Under the pieces are notes generated by a model. That model did no database searches, had not been told where the DNA came from, and was given only the letters and a program-made list of their open reading frames with translations. 5,484 nt of DNA from Afipia sp. GTDB lineage: Bacteria; Pseudomonadota; Alphaproteobacteria; Rhizobiales; Xanthobacteraceae. Made by a program: the position numbers and the translations under genes. Where the stretch lies: assembly GCA_020056155.1 (NCBI GenBank), contig JAGVII010000416.1, positions 1-5,484 of the forward strand, written 5' to 3'. Shown piece after piece: positions 5,369 through 5,484 of this stretch. Numbering within the stretch: position 1 is the stretch's first letter; every line of letters starts with the position of its first letter.

Positions 5369-5484
5369 ATGACCCAGCCCGCCATCGACAACCGCAACGC
5401 CGATCAGATCGCTTACTGGAATGGTCCAGCTGGCCGTCACTGGACCGACCGGCAGCAACTTCAGGACATCGTCCTTGGGCCCGT
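5369..5484 (+). CDS. N-terminus of probable class I SAM-dependent methyltransferase (cut by window edge)
   Basis: An ATG at 5369 opens a frame that runs off the right edge after 38 complete codons. GGAG (5359-5362) lies 6 bases upstream, a good ribosome site. The peptide begins MTQPAIDNRNADQIAYWNG and continues with a GRHWTDRQQ-like stretch; an N-terminal NADQ-x-x-YWN-G-x-x-G-x-x-W segment of this kind precedes the SAM-binding domain in a group of proteobacterial class I methyltransferases. The SAM-binding glycine motif itself lies beyond the window, so the call rests on the leader segment only. It follows the reductase gene by 131 bp on the same strand and could be co-transcribed, as no convincing terminator lies between them. 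Confidence 0.6.
   Translation, partial: MTQPAIDNRNADQIAYWNGPAGRHWTDRQQLQDIVLGP

Noticed and set aside
1..5484. Mobile elements, CRISPR arrays, tRNA or rRNA genes
   Set aside because: No transposase-like protein, target-site duplication, regularly spaced repeat or RNA gene sequence was seen on either strand.

Overview
The window is about 5.5 kb of GC-rich DNA with tight, ordinary bacterial gene packing. Codon use, protein style (a FabF-like synthase with an N-terminus of alphaproteobacterial type, a long-form HxlR regulator, many CoA-thioester enzymes) and the N-terminus of the last gene suggest an alphaproteobacterium of the Hyphomicrobiales, plausibly the Bradyrhizobium/Afipia/Rhodopseudomonas group. 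That placement is an impression from sequence style, not a computed result.

Layout, left to right: (1) an enoyl-CoA hydratase/isomerase-family gene (+, 95-865, reading frame open to the left edge); (2) a 190-bp gap rich in inverted repeats, with a candidate promoter and operator; (3) a thiolase gene (+, 1056-2249) with all four catalytic motifs; (4) a 106-bp gap with a perfect 9-bp-stem hairpin; (5) a FabF-like beta-ketoacyl-ACP synthase gene with a GTG start (+, 2356-3636); (6) a convergent HxlR-family regulator (-, 3646-4164), only 9 bp away; (7) a 95-bp divergent control region with an inverted repeat; (8) a zinc-free MDR enzyme of the 2-enoyl thioester reductase (MECR/Etr1) type (+, 4260-5237); (9) the first 38 codons of a probable SAM-dependent methyltransferase, cut by the right edge (+, 5369-5484).

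The common theme is acyl-thioester chemistry. The hydratase and thiolase fit beta-oxidation of fatty, dicarboxylic or aromatic-derived acyl-CoAs. The FabF-like enzyme condenses acyl chains on ACP, and the MECR-like enzyme reduces 2-enoyl thioesters. The genes look like several short transcription units rather than one operon: the thiolase seems to have its own promoter, and the regulator/reductase pair is a classic divergent regulator-target arrangement. I see no mobile element, CRISPR array, tRNA or rRNA. No clearly new system is evident; the most interesting points are the operator-rich thiolase promoter region and the single-cysteine HxlR regulator with its divergent enoyl reductase.
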